This document shows positions 44,881 to 53,434 of a stretch of DNA of 64,000 bases, in pieces. The DNA comes from Gemmatimonadota bacterium (GTDB lineage: Bacteria; Gemmatimonadota; Gemmatimonadetes; Longimicrobiales; Gaopeijiaceae), in contig JACZXQ010000003.1 in the NCBI GenBank assembly GCA_022571515.1, forward strand, positions 25,001 through 89,000, in the 5' to 3' direction. The notes beneath the pieces were generated by a model. That model did not search any database, was not told the DNA's origin, and saw only the letters and a program-made list of their open reading frames with translations. A program made the translations under genes and the position numbers. Within the stretch, counting starts at the first letter, position 1. Each line of letters opens with the position of its first letter.

Positions 44881-46974
44881 TCATGGAGGAGAACTTCGCG
44901 GATTGGACCCACCGGGCGCCCGTCGAGAGGGCGGCTCGCCCTTCAGGTCCGGATAGAGTGAACGATTCAGCCAGATGATCCACAGGGCAAGCCCGAGAGC
45001 GACGGCGGCACCCGTGTAGGTCATCCACGACCCACCCGCTAGCTCGACCCCCTCCGACCCCAAGTAGAGCGCGAGCGCGTTGTTGATCGTGTGCCATAAG
45101 ATAGCGGGGAAAATCGAGCCGGTGAGAACGGTGACCGCCGACAGGATCACGCCCAACAGCGCGGTGGAGGGAATCCGGAAGATCTGGAAGTGGAAGAAGC
45201 CGAAGATCCCACCCACGACCAGGCACAACACCACCGGACTGAACCGACGCCTCAACCCGTGGAGCAGGGCACCGCGGAACGTCAGTTCCTCCACGATGCC
45301 GGGGATCACGGACAGGAGGATCACGATCTGCCAGACCGGGATCTCCTCAGGCATGATGGCTTGCCCGAAGCTCTCGAGAACTTCACGTGGCACCGGCAGC
45401 ACCAGGTTCACGAGTTGGAAGAACCCGGTCACCACGATCAGCGCGGCCGGCGCGCCAAGCACGACCCCGAGCCATACGCCGGGCTTCGGGGCGCGCAACG
45501 CCAGGGCTTCACGAACGTTCAGCTTGAAATGCCACACCATCAGCAGCGGTGCGGCAAGGAACACCACGCCAACGTGGAAGACCACCGTCCACCGGATGTC
45601 CTCGAAGCCGATGTTCATCTCCAGTAGGATCTTCACGGCCCAGAAGACGACGAACCACTGGAGTACCCGCTTTCGGAACAGCGCCGGCCCGCCCAGGAAC
45701 TCCGCCCGGTCAGAATCGGCCCCCGCGATCAGGTTTTCGTCCTCGAGTGCCCTCGCCGCGAACCAGCCGGCGTAGGCGGCGGCGGCGGCCGTTACCAGCC
45801 ACGCGATACCGACCATGAGCCAGTTGGCCTGGCCGACCAGAATGTCGCGGGCCGCGATCGCAATGTTGGCGAGCGGCACCAGTACGATCGCCGACGACAG
45901 GGAGATCTCAGGCAGAAAAGGGGCCAGCGTTGGAAGGAGCAACCCGAGCATGGCGGGCATGAAGAGTAGCTGAGCTTCCTTGTAGGTCTTCGCATACGCG
46001 GACGTGACCAGCAGGACCCCGGAGGCGAGGGCTGCCACGGGCACGTAGAGTACGAACAGCACCAGGGCCGTCGCGGGCGGCACGCTGGCCGAAAAGCCCG
46101 AGGACACGTCGATCAGGCCCAACCCCAGGTAGATCCACAGGTTGACGATCTGGATCAGGACGATGACCAGCGCGACCGAGGTCACGGCGAGAAGCTTGGC
46201 CAAAATGATCTCGGCGCGTGTGGCACCCGTGGTGAGCAGGGTAACCAGGGTGCCGCGTTCCTTTTCACCGGCGAGCGTGTCCGTGGCCAGCACCCCTCCA
46301 CCCGCCATCATGAGCAGCACGACAAACAGGGTGAGCATCCTCCCGAGACGCGCGCCGGCCACCTCGACCTCCGAAGCGACGTTGACAACGTCCAGCGTCG
46401 CGAAGTCGTCCGGATGGATCGGGAATCCGGCCTGTACTAGCACGGAATCCCTGCGCACCCGGCGGATCTCCACGAGGCGCGTGCGCAGTTGCCTGGCCCC
46501 GACCGAGGAGCTTCTACGATTCGAGCGGAAGTTGACTCGGGCGACCGGTGTATCGTGAAACTCCTCCAACTCATCGGCGCGGGCCGTATCCTCCGCCAGG
46601 AACGCCCGCCACTCCTCGGGGCCGAGTCCTTCTACGAAAAACTCGATCGCGCGGACCTCGAGATCATGGAGCGCATCCGTGGTCGCGACCGTTTCGAAGG
46701 TCGGGGCCGCGGAGTCGGCCGGGTCGCTCTCGTCCTGCCGCACGGAATCTCGTAAGAGCTCGAGCATGAAGAGCGAATCGCTGCCCACGACGGCGTACTT
46801 GTAGTGCCGCGTAGTCTCTCGCTGCTGGCGGCCCTGCTCCACGCGGGCGGACACCAGCAAGAGGAGTGGCATCAGAACCACCGGAAGCACGATGGAGATG
46901 AACACCGTGCGGTGGTCCCTCAACAGGGAGCGAATCTCGAGGCCATAGATGGCCCGCACACCCGAAGCCAGCAT
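44881..46974 (-). CDS. ABC-2 permease fused to a CPBP intramembrane protease
   Basis: The 697-residue membrane protein joins two parts. The first 400 residues are a NatB-like ABC-2 permease: an N-terminal helix (VFISIVLPVVLMPLLLLVS), a periplasmic domain, then a helix bundle with DTLAGEKERGTLVTLLTTGA. The C-terminal part is a CPBP (CAAX-type) protease with the EExxxR motif in IVEELTFRGALLHGL at about 562 and later FGFFHFQIFRI and LWHTINNALAL. It starts one base inside the ATPase stop. The fusion suggests that transport and membrane proteolysis or maturation of a small cargo are coupled. Confidence 0.88.
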   Translation of the reverse strand: MLASGVRAIYGLEIRSLLRDHRTVFISIVLPVVLMPLLLLVSARVEQGRQQRETTRHYKYAVVGSDSLFMLELLRDSVRQDESDPADSAAPTFETVATTDALHDLEVRAIEFFVEGLGPEEWRAFLAEDTARADELEEFHDTPVARVNFRSNRRSSSVGARQLRTRLVEIRRVRRDSVLVQAGFPIHPDDFATLDVVNVASEVEVAGARLGRMLTLFVVLLMMAGGGVLATDTLAGEKERGTLVTLLTTGATRAEIILAKLLAVTSVALVIVLIQIVNLWIYLGLGLIDVSSGFSASVPPATALVLFVLYVPVAALASGVLLVTSAYAKTYKEAQLLFMPAMLGLLLPTLAPFLPEISLSSAIVLVPLANIAIAARDILVGQANWLMVGIAWLVTAAAAAYAGWFAARALEDENLIAGADSDRAEFLGGPALFRKRVLQWFVVFWAVKILLEMNIGFEDIRWTVVFHVGVVFLAAPLLMVWHFKLNVREALALRAPKPGVWLGVVLGAPAALIVVTGFFQLVNLVLPVPREVLESFGQAIMPEEIPVWQIVILLSVIPGIVEELTFRGALLHGLRRRFSPVVLCLVVGGIFGFFHFQIFRIPSTALLGVILSAVTVLTGSIFPAILWHTINNALALYLGSEGVELAGGSWMTYTGAAVALGLALWIIWLNRSLYPDLKGEPPSRRAPGGSNPRSSPP

Positions 46975-47726
46975 TACGCCTGGGAGTCGCGGGCGTAGTG
47001 CACGAAAATCTCCTCGAGATAGTGCTTCCCGGTCAGCCCCCTCAGCCCGTCCAGCGTGTCGCAGGCCAGAATACGCCCGTTGTGGATGATGGCGATCCGG
47101 TCACAGAGCTGTTCGGCCTCGCTCATCACGTGCGTCGAAAAGATGACGGCCTTCCCGTCGTCCCTGAGCTGTGCGATGATCTTCCGCAACTCGAGGGCAT
47201 TCAGCACGTCCAGGGCCACCGTGGGCTCGTCGAAGATCAGCACCGGCGGGTCATGGGCCAGGGTTCTCGCGATCGAGACCTTCTGCTTCATGCCGCTCGA
47301 CAGCTTTTCCACGCGGGAGTCGGCGTACTCGGCAAGTCCGAAGCGGTCGATGAGCAGCTCGACGCGCTCCTCCACCCGCTCAGCCGGATAACGGTTCACC
47401 CGCGCGAAGAACCTGAGCGTCTCCCGGGGAGTGATCTTCGGATAGAGCGCGGTCGAGGAGGAGTAGAAACCGATGCTCAGCCGTACGTCCTGAGGCTCCT
47501 CGCGCAACTCATGGCCCATGATCCAGGCGCGTCCCCCGGTCGGTGTGAGGACGGTGGAAAGCATCCGGAGCGTCGTGGTCTTTCCTGCACCGTTCGCGCC
47601 CAGAAGCCCCAGGATCTCGCCGCTGGCACACTCGAGGTGAACGTCGTCGACGGCCCTCACCTCACCGCGGCTGTCATCATAGAAGACCTTGGTCAGACCT
47701 TCGATTCTCACGCTTGCCGTACTCAT
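46974..47726 (-). CDS. ABC transporter ATP-binding protein (NatA-like)
   Basis: The 250-residue ATPase has Walker A LLGANGAGKTTTLRML at about 35-50, signature KLSSGMKQKVSIAR, Walker B PVLIFDEPTVALD and H-loop VIFSTHVM. This is the type that partners ABC-2 (NatB) exporters. Permease genes flank it on both sides on the same strand, so a complex with two different permeases is likely. Substrate is unknown; Na+ export, antibiotic or peptide export are all possible. Confidence 0.92.
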   Translation of the reverse strand: MSTASVRIEGLTKVFYDDSRGEVRAVDDVHLECASGEILGLLGANGAGKTTTLRMLSTVLTPTGGRAWIMGHELREEPQDVRLSIGFYSSSTALYPKITPRETLRFFARVNRYPAERVEERVELLIDRFGLAEYADSRVEKLSSGMKQKVSIARTLAHDPPVLIFDEPTVALDVLNALELRKIIAQLRDDGKAVIFSTHVMSEAEQLCDRIAIIHNGRILACDTLDGLRGLTGKHYLEEIFVHYARDSQA

Positions 47727-47739
47727 CGCGTCCGCCTTC

Positions 47740-49017
47740 TCACGAGCTCGAGGCCCGTCTGGAGAACCGTCCCTTCAAGAACCTGCCCAGACCACCCTCG
47801 TGCGTGCCCATATAGACCTCTTCGTTACGCAGCACCCATTGGGCGAATCCGATGGACGCGGCCACGAAAATGATCTGGGAGAGGAACGTCACCGCGATCT
47901 GAGGCACGTGGTACACGCCCACGATAGCCTCTCGGATGACCATGATGATGTTCAGGATAGGCAGAGTCGCCAAAAGCATCGAAAACTCCATGTCCGGGTC
48001 TTGCATGAAGATCGACGGGAGGATCAGCAGGATATAGAACGGCGTGATCATGGACTGGCCTTCCTTGAACGTCTGCGCAAAAGAAGCCAGCACCAGCATG
48101 ACCGCCGCGATGAACAGCGCGAGCAGCGCGGTGCCCACCGCGATCACCGGTAACGCCGAAAGCGGAATACCCGCGGAGGTCAGCTGCTCGGTCGAGCCAC
48201 CCAGGGGAGCCAGGATCCAGCGCATGGACAGCGCCAGGGCCGTCAAGTTCAGCAGCCCGCCGACCGCGCCGAACGTGGCCACGTACAGATACTTCGCGGT
48301 GGCGATCGTGGTGCGCGAGGCCGCGACCGTCATCATCGTCTCCCACGTCGACCGCTCGCGCTCTCCGGCCGTCGCGTCCACCGCCGGATAGAACGTGGCG
48401 ACGGCGATCATGATGATCATGAGCGTCGGAATCATTATGGAGAGCAGGAACCGGATCATCTCGTCCGGCGAGGCCACGTTCTCGAGCACGATCCCGAAAT
48501 CAGCCCATGTGGCGTCGCTCACCCCTAGAACTTTCCGCTCCCGGTCCAGCCAGGCGTCGCGGTAGTCGGTGAGCACGCCCTCCACACGCGTCCGGGCGCC
48601 CGAGCTACGGTCGCGAGTCTCGTTGAAGTGGAGCCGGACGGTGAAGTTGTCCCGCAGCGCCACGCCGTTCGAGTCCGGTTCCGCGAACTCGACGAGCACG
48701 TCCAGACGGCCCTCTCCGATCGCGCTGAGCGCTTCGTCCCGCGTGTCCTCCCACGGCACCACCTCGATCCCCTTCTCATTCTCGAGCGAATCCGCCAACG
48801 CCCCGTGCTCATCGGGGAGGCCGACAAGCGCCACCCGCGACCCCAGGCGTTCGGTCTGTCCTTGCACGAACTGGATGCCGGCGAATATCGCCCACAAGAG
48901 GATCGGGTACATCACGAGCGGAAGCACGATGCTGTAGATGACGATGTTCCGCTCACGAACCGCTGATCGGACCTCGTGGGCGTAGATGGTGAGGACCTGG
49001 CTGTCCATTAAAGCCAT
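47740..49017 (-). CDS. ABC-2 permease (NatB-like)
   Basis: The 425-residue protein has an N-terminal helix (NIVIYSIVLPLVMYPILLWA), a periplasmic domain (about 50-220) and five or six C-terminal helices. TAGERERSTWETMMTVAASR is the same ABC-2 signature as in the partner permease. I chose ATG 49017, preceded by GAGGAG; ATG 49008 is also possible. It starts 4 bases after the HupE-like gene and ends 13 bases before the ATPase gene. Confidence 0.88.
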   Translation of the reverse strand: MALMDSQVLTIYAHEVRSAVRERNIVIYSIVLPLVMYPILLWAIFAGIQFVQGQTERLGSRVALVGLPDEHGALADSLENEKGIEVVPWEDTRDEALSAIGEGRLDVLVEFAEPDSNGVALRDNFTVRLHFNETRDRSSGARTRVEGVLTDYRDAWLDRERKVLGVSDATWADFGIVLENVASPDEMIRFLLSIMIPTLMIIMIAVATFYPAVDATAGERERSTWETMMTVAASRTTIATAKYLYVATFGAVGGLLNLTALALSMRWILAPLGGSTEQLTSAGIPLSALPVIAVGTALLALFIAAVMLVLASFAQTFKEGQSMITPFYILLILPSIFMQDPDMEFSMLLATLPILNIIMVIREAIVGVYHVPQIAVTFLSQIIFVAASIGFAQWVLRNEEVYMGTHEGGLGRFLKGRFSRRASSS

Positions 49018-49021
49018 CCCG

Positions 49022-50389
49022 TCACTCCTCAGCCACCAACGGGGAAGCCTCGACCTGCCCGGCGGCGCGGTCGCCCAGAAGCCGGAGCACCCACCAACTC
49101 GAGCCGCCCAGCGCGGCCAGCGCCAAAAGCCAACCAAGAGCCATCGCGATGAGCGCCCCGTCGAGGGCGGGCCAGGGGAACTGGTTCACCACAGCCAGCC
49201 TGTCGCCCATCCAGTGCCAGCCCTGGTGCGCCACTAGAGCGGACAGGACGATCGTGCCCATGCGCTCCGCCACGACGAAGCGGAACAGCAGATTCAGCGC
49301 AGGAACCAGTGCCAGCAGCACGAGTAGCTGCCCGAGCTCGACGCCCAGGTTGAAGGACAGCAGCGAGGTGACCAGGTGCGATCCGGCGAACTGCAGGGTG
49401 TCCCGCAGAGCGAACGAGAACCCGAAGCCGTGCACGAGCCCGAACGCCAGCGTGATCATCCAGCGCCTGTGAAGCTGGGCGCCTACGATGTTCTCGAGCG
49501 CCATGTAAACGATCGACGCCGCGATCAACGCCTCCACCAGTGGAGGGAACCACAGGGCATCGGGCGCGAGACCGTAGGCGGACGCGATCAACGTGACGGA
49601 ATGCGCGACCGTGAACGCGGTCACGATGATGACGAGCGGTCTGATCTTCCGGAAAGGGATCACCAGACAGAGCAGGAACAACAGGTGGTCGATCCCGTCC
49701 AGGATGTGCAGGAAACCCAATTCGACGAAGCGGATCACGGCTTGGTGCCACCTCGGATCCAGCCGCACGAGCCCCGGGTCGCCCGCGTACTGGAACGCCC
49801 GCACCGCACCACCCGGCGGCATGAACCGGAGGACTGTCACGACCCTCAGCGCCAGCCGCTCGAACCTCGGGTGGATCGAGAACCGCGCGGCCTCCGACTC
49901 GATCGGGTACTCGAACAGGGCGTCCAGCATGGCTTGCTGCCAATAGAGCTGCGTGCTCTCGGGAAGCCGGGGCCCGGTGACGTGGGCCAGCGCATCTTCG
50001 AACGTGCCGAAGGACCGGTCCGACGGGATCGACGCGAGTGCGGCGACCAGACGGCCCTCGCTGAGGCGTACGTCTCCCTCGTACAACTCGAGGTTGTCTC
50101 CGAGCCAGAGGATCGCCGCGTCCTTGAGGGACTGGTCCGCGAGCCCGATGTCCAGATAACCGGGTCCGCTGAGCGGAAACTCGATGTCCCGCATGGCACG
50201 CAGCGGGGCACGCACGAGCACGAGCAGGCGATTACCGTCGGGCTTGATGATCGCCTGAATCGTGACGTCGCTCGGAATCTCATGAACCGAAGCACCGTCG
50301 CCGCGGTCGGGGACGCTGAGGGACAGCCACACGACGAGCGCGACTGTGAGACCGCCCATGCCGAGCCTGCTCGGGCCTCTCAGCACCAT
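49022..50389 (-). CDS. HupE/UreJ-family membrane protein with N-terminal periplasmic domain
   Basis: The 455-residue protein has a signal-like N-terminal helix and a beta-rich periplasmic domain (about 35-220). A HupE/UreJ_2-type helix bundle follows, with LHILDGIDHLLFLLCLVIPF, AFTVAHSVTLIASAYG and LVHGFGFSFALRDTL. HupE-type proteins carry metal-binding His residues and some transport nickel or cobalt. No hydrogenase or urease gene is in the window. ATG 50389 is close to the GAGAGGAG before it, so GTG 50386 might be the true start. It heads the ABC cluster. Confidence 0.78.
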   Translation of the reverse strand: MVLRGPSRLGMGGLTVALVVWLSLSVPDRGDGASVHEIPSDVTIQAIIKPDGNRLLVLVRAPLRAMRDIEFPLSGPGYLDIGLADQSLKDAAILWLGDNLELYEGDVRLSEGRLVAALASIPSDRSFGTFEDALAHVTGPRLPESTQLYWQQAMLDALFEYPIESEAARFSIHPRFERLALRVVTVLRFMPPGGAVRAFQYAGDPGLVRLDPRWHQAVIRFVELGFLHILDGIDHLLFLLCLVIPFRKIRPLVIIVTAFTVAHSVTLIASAYGLAPDALWFPPLVEALIAASIVYMALENIVGAQLHRRWMITLAFGLVHGFGFSFALRDTLQFAGSHLVTSLLSFNLGVELGQLLVLLALVPALNLLFRFVVAERMGTIVLSALVAHQGWHWMGDRLAVVNQFPWPALDGALIAMALGWLLALAALGGSSWWVLRLLGDRAAGQVEASPLVAEE

Positions 50390-50448
50390 TCTCCTCTCGA
50401 TTTCATGGGGGTGCAATATACGACTCACCGCCGTGCCCGCACCCCGCT

Positions 50449-50477
50449 TTGGTTTTCACTTCGGTTCGCCGTATACT
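50449..50477 (+). promoter_or_regulatory. Promoter of the propeller lipoprotein gene
   Basis: TTGGTT (50449-50454), a 17-base spacer and TATACT (50472-50477, five of six). Transcription would begin near 50484, only a few bases before a run of ten G. Confidence 0.5.
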
Positions 50478-50489
50478 GGGTCTGCCGCC

Positions 50490-50499
50490 GGGGGGGGGG
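50490..50499 (+). repeat. Homopolymer G run in a 5' leader
   Basis: Ten consecutive G lie 28 bases before the start codon at 50528 and about 12 after the predicted -10. Such tracts can slip in length; here that would change leader length or folding rather than a reading frame. Confidence 0.7.
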
Positions 50500-50527
50500 C
50501 ACCACATTTAGCTAAGGACGATCGCCC

Positions 50528-51694
50528 ATGCACCGGATCTCAAGGCTCTGCGTCGGAACAGTTTTGCTCGGACTCACGCTCGGGTGCACCGCCGCTCAGG
50601 AGGTGCCCGAAGACACCGGCGTTCAGGCACCGATGTTCGAGGTGGATCCCCTGTGGCCCAAGCCGCTCCCGAACCACTGGATACTGGGCTCCGCCGTCGG
50701 AGTCGCCGTGGACTCGCAGGATCACATCTGGATCATCCACCGCCAGACCACCTTCAACGAACGCACCGAGATCGGCGCCGCGGCCGACCCTCCCACCAGC
50801 GAATGCTGCATCCCTGCGCCGAACGTCCTGGAGTTCGACCAGGAGGGGAACCTGGTGAGCTTCTTCGGCGGCCCCGGCGAGGGCTACGACTGGCCCTCGT
50901 CGAACCACGGAATCGCGGTGGATCCGCTGGACAACCTCTGGATCGGCGGCAACGGCCCGCAGGACGCGCACATCCTGAAGTTCGCGCGGGACGGGACCTT
51001 TCTGGCTCAATTCGGCAAACCGGAGCAGAGCGGGGGCAGCCACGACACCCAGAACTTCGGCCGGGTGGCCAAGATCTCCTTCGACGCCGCCGCCAACGAG
51101 GCTTACGTTGCGGACGGGTACGGCAACAAGCGCGTGGCCGTGTTGGACATGGACACGGGTGAGATCAAGCGCTACTGGGGCGCCTACGGGAACGAGCCGG
51201 ACGACGCCGACCTCGGCCGCTACGATCCGGACGAGCCGTTGGCCCAGCAATTCCGTAATCCCGTTCACTGCGCCGAGCCCACCACCGATGGGTTCGTGTA
51301 CGTCTGCGACCGCCCCAACGACCGGATTCAGGTTTTCCGAAAGGACGGCAGCTTCGTGGAGGAGATGATCGTCGCGCCCCAGACTCGGGGTGACGGGTCC
51401 ACCTGGGATATCGCCTTTTCGCGCGATCCCGAGCAGAAGTACATCTACCTGGCCGATGGCAAGAACATGAAGATCTACATCATCGACCGGGCGTCCATGA
51501 CGATCCTGACCAGCTTCGGCGACGGCGGCCGCCAGCCCGGGCAGTTCTTCGCGGTGCACAGCATCGCCACGGACTCGCACGGCAACATCTACACGACGGA
51601 GACCTACGAGGGCAAACGCCTCCAGAAGTTCGTGTACAAAGGCCTCGGGCCGGTCACGGCGGAGAATCAAGGAGTCGTCTGGCCGAGACGATAG
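50528..51694 (+). CDS. Exported NHL/6-bladed beta-propeller protein, possible lipoprotein
   Basis: The 388-residue protein begins with LCVGTVLLGLTLGCTAAQ. The Cys after Gly may be a lipid anchor, though the lipobox is not ideal (Thr at -3). NHL-like repeats follow: IAVDPLDNLWIGGNG, AYVADGYGNKRVAVLD, VYVCDRPNDRIQVF and IATDSHGNIYTTET. It resembles the propeller at 43.8 kb and the two flank the ABC cluster in opposite orientation. Two extra Cys (ECCIPAP) are unusual. Function is unknown; binding or lyase activity is possible. Confidence 0.8.
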   Translation: MHRISRLCVGTVLLGLTLGCTAAQEVPEDTGVQAPMFEVDPLWPKPLPNHWILGSAVGVAVDSQDHIWIIHRQTTFNERTEIGAAADPPTSECCIPAPNVLEFDQEGNLVSFFGGPGEGYDWPSSNHGIAVDPLDNLWIGGNGPQDAHILKFARDGTFLAQFGKPEQSGGSHDTQNFGRVAKISFDAAANEAYVADGYGNKRVAVLDMDTGEIKRYWGAYGNEPDDADLGRYDPDEPLAQQFRNPVHCAEPTTDGFVYVCDRPNDRIQVFRKDGSFVEEMIVAPQTRGDGSTWDIAFSRDPEQKYIYLADGKNMKIYIIDRASMTILTSFGDGGRQPGQFFAVHSIATDSHGNIYTTETYEGKRLQKFVYKGLGPVTAENQGVVWPRR

Positions 51695-51733
51695 GACGAG
51701 CAGTCGGTCGAAAGGGAGGGACCAGAAGCAACC

Positions 51734-52060
51734 ATGGACCCCTCGAGAGACTTTTATCGGGTCACCTATCCTATGCGCGAGCGGCCTGTGCTCGTGCTGC
51801 AGGACGACGAGTGGCCCATTTACGACCTCTCAGAAACGGGAATCCGATACGAGGTTGCTAAAGGCGATCTCCCGGAAGTCGGTGAGGAGATCTACGGCGA
51901 GGTCCGCTTCCAGAGGGGAGACCGCACGCTCATTGCCGCAGAGGTGCTGCGCATCGAGGGTCGGCGGGTTGCCTTGCGTTTGGAGCCGCCCGGAGTGCCC
52001 TTCCGCACCCTCCTCGAGGAGCAGCAATTTCTACGTACGAAGTGCGTGGAGCAGGGGTAG
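51734..52060 (+). CDS. PilZ-domain protein (putative c-di-GMP receptor)
   Basis: The 108-residue protein is a single PilZ domain. It has an Arg-rich first element (DFYRVTYPMRERP) and the DxSxxG element (IYDLSETGIRYE), which together bind cyclic di-GMP, and then beta-barrel strands (LIAAEVLRIEGRRVALRLE). Such stand-alone PilZ proteins act on motility, secretion or polysaccharide systems. The GGDEF protein at 3.3 kb could make its ligand. It follows the propeller gene by 39 bases. Confidence 0.8.
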   Translation: MDPSRDFYRVTYPMRERPVLVLQDDEWPIYDLSETGIRYEVAKGDLPEVGEEIYGEVRFQRGDRTLIAAEVLRIEGRRVALRLEPPGVPFRTLLEEQQFLRTKCVEQG

Positions 52061-52077
52061 AACGGCCAGGGCCGTTC
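52060..52077. terminator. Hairpin between convergent genes
   Basis: GAACGGCC (52060-52067) and GGCCGTTC (52070-52077) are perfect inverted repeats; the innermost pairs must open to form a loop. It lies at the PilZ stop and 16 bases from the convergent M23 gene. No T-run follows. Confidence 0.45.
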
Positions 52078-52092
52078 AACTGCATGCCGAGG

Positions 52093-53265
52093 TCACCGGT
52101 CCCGGTCGGCCCCCTCCGTGAGGCGTGCCGCCACGAAGCCCGACGTGCCGTCGGGCAGCTCCACCCGGTACCAGGAACCCGCAGCGGCCACCACGAGCAA
52201 CGGGGTGTAGCGGGTCAGATCACGGGTCACACGCCTACGGCTACCGGGGCCTTCACGAAGGCGGATGCCTGCGGTGGACGTTCGTGTCCACCGACCCACG
52301 TTCTCGAGCGATGCGGTCAATTCAGGAAGAGCGCCCGCGGGCTCGTAAAGGAAATAGTACGGGTCCACCGGACCGGCGCGTCGCGCGTACACGCTGAAGT
52401 GTAGATGGGGCGGCGTGGTGCGCGCGTTCCCCGTGTTGCCCACGAAGCCCAGCGTATCGCCGCGGCGGACGGTCTCTCCGCGTCGAACCACCTGGCTGTC
52501 GAGATGGGCGTAGTAGATCGATTGCGACCGTCCGGAGTCGCGCACCCACACGACCTTGCCGCCGATGTTGGTCAGGTTCGCACGCGACACCCTGCCGTTG
52601 GTCGCTGAAAGCACGGGCGTACCCCGCGCCGCGAAGATGTCCACCCCGTGGTGGCTCCGCCGGCCGTCGTCGCGCGAAACGCCGAAGCGGCTCAGGATGG
52701 CGCGCGTGTCCTTGCCTTGCACCGGGAATGTGAGCGATGCGCCGCTCCTCAGCGTGATCCGGTACCGGCCCCCCCTGAGCAGCTCGGGCTGGATACGCAC
52801 GATGTAATCCGCCGCCCAGCCGGCGACGAACTCGACCTCGGTCAGCAGAGAGTCGGTGGCCAGAATGGGCACGGGGTCCCGGCCCGAGTCCTGCTGCACC
52901 CTGTACACGTCCAGGAAGACGCGGGCGGGAGACTCACCCTCCAGGCGGAAATCGACCGTAAGCCGTTGGCCGCGGCGGAGGCGGAGCCGATAGCCCACAG
53001 CTCCTGGATCGTCGGGAAAGAGGAACCCCTCCTCCTCGTACGGAAGGCCCACGACCGGCGCGTCCGACAAGGCTTCGGCGGCAGCTTCCAACCACGCCCG
53101 CACGAGGGCGGTCTCGCCGAGCCCCGCCACCCTGAGCGACTGCACATAGGCCTCGTGCGGTGTCAGATCACGGAATTCATCGCGGATCGCATCCACCTGA
53201 TCACACGAAGTGACCACGAGCGCGAGGGGGAGCATACCGACCCACCGCCGCCACATCATCATCAT
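52093..53265 (-). CDS. M23-family metallopeptidase lipoprotein with SH3 domain
   Basis: The 390-residue protein starts with a signal and a good lipobox (LPLALVVTSCDQ). A beta-rich domain (about 70-180) follows, then the M23/LytM peptidase with HHGVDIFAARGTPV and the HLHFSVYA metal motif, and a C-terminal bacterial SH3 domain (YTPLLVVAAAGSWYRVELPD). It would cleave peptidoglycan cross-links or regulate an amidase at the outer membrane. Four ATG codons in a row (53254-53265) make the exact start uncertain; GAGG lies just upstream. Confidence 0.85.
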   Translation of the reverse strand: MMMMWRRWVGMLPLALVVTSCDQVDAIRDEFRDLTPHEAYVQSLRVAGLGETALVRAWLEAAAEALSDAPVVGLPYEEEGFLFPDDPGAVGYRLRLRRGQRLTVDFRLEGESPARVFLDVYRVQQDSGRDPVPILATDSLLTEVEFVAGWAADYIVRIQPELLRGGRYRITLRSGASLTFPVQGKDTRAILSRFGVSRDDGRRSHHGVDIFAARGTPVLSATNGRVSRANLTNIGGKVVWVRDSGRSQSIYYAHLDSQVVRRGETVRRGDTLGFVGNTGNARTTPPHLHFSVYARRAGPVDPYYFLYEPAGALPELTASLENVGRWTRTSTAGIRLREGPGSRRRVTRDLTRYTPLLVVAAAGSWYRVELPDGTSGFVAARLTEGADRDR

Positions 53266-53369
53266 CCACCTCACGGGCCGAGCATCCGGTGTTTTGCTAT
53301 TAGGCACAGAAAATCTACGCAAATCGCCGTATCAGGTTCCGGGCGAACCAGAACACAGTAAGACTAAAA

Positions 53370-53398
53370 TTGCTCGCGAACCCCGTATCTTCTATTTT
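53370..53398 (+). promoter_or_regulatory. Possible promoter of the DUF512-der operon
   Basis: TTGCTC (53370-53375), 17 bases, then TATTTT (53393-53398) at the head of a long plus-strand operon. The start would be near 53405, 30 bases before the GTG start. Confidence 0.4.
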
Positions 53399-53434
53399 TT
53401 TCGACTACTTACGCAACTTGGTTGAGGGACTTTA

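Noticed and set aside
46998-47873. Plus-strand ORF of 291 codons opposite the ATPase gene
   Set aside because: The minus strand has complete Walker A, signature and Walker B motifs; the plus-strand frame is a shadow.
49376-50515. Plus-strand ORF of 379 codons opposite the HupE-like gene
   Set aside because: Composition is Arg/Glu/His-rich shadow sequence; the minus-strand frame has membrane helices and HupE motifs.
50540-51670. Minus-strand ORF of 376 codons opposite the propeller gene at 50.5 kb
   Set aside because: The plus strand has a signal sequence, NHL repeats and a promoter; the antisense frame has none of these.
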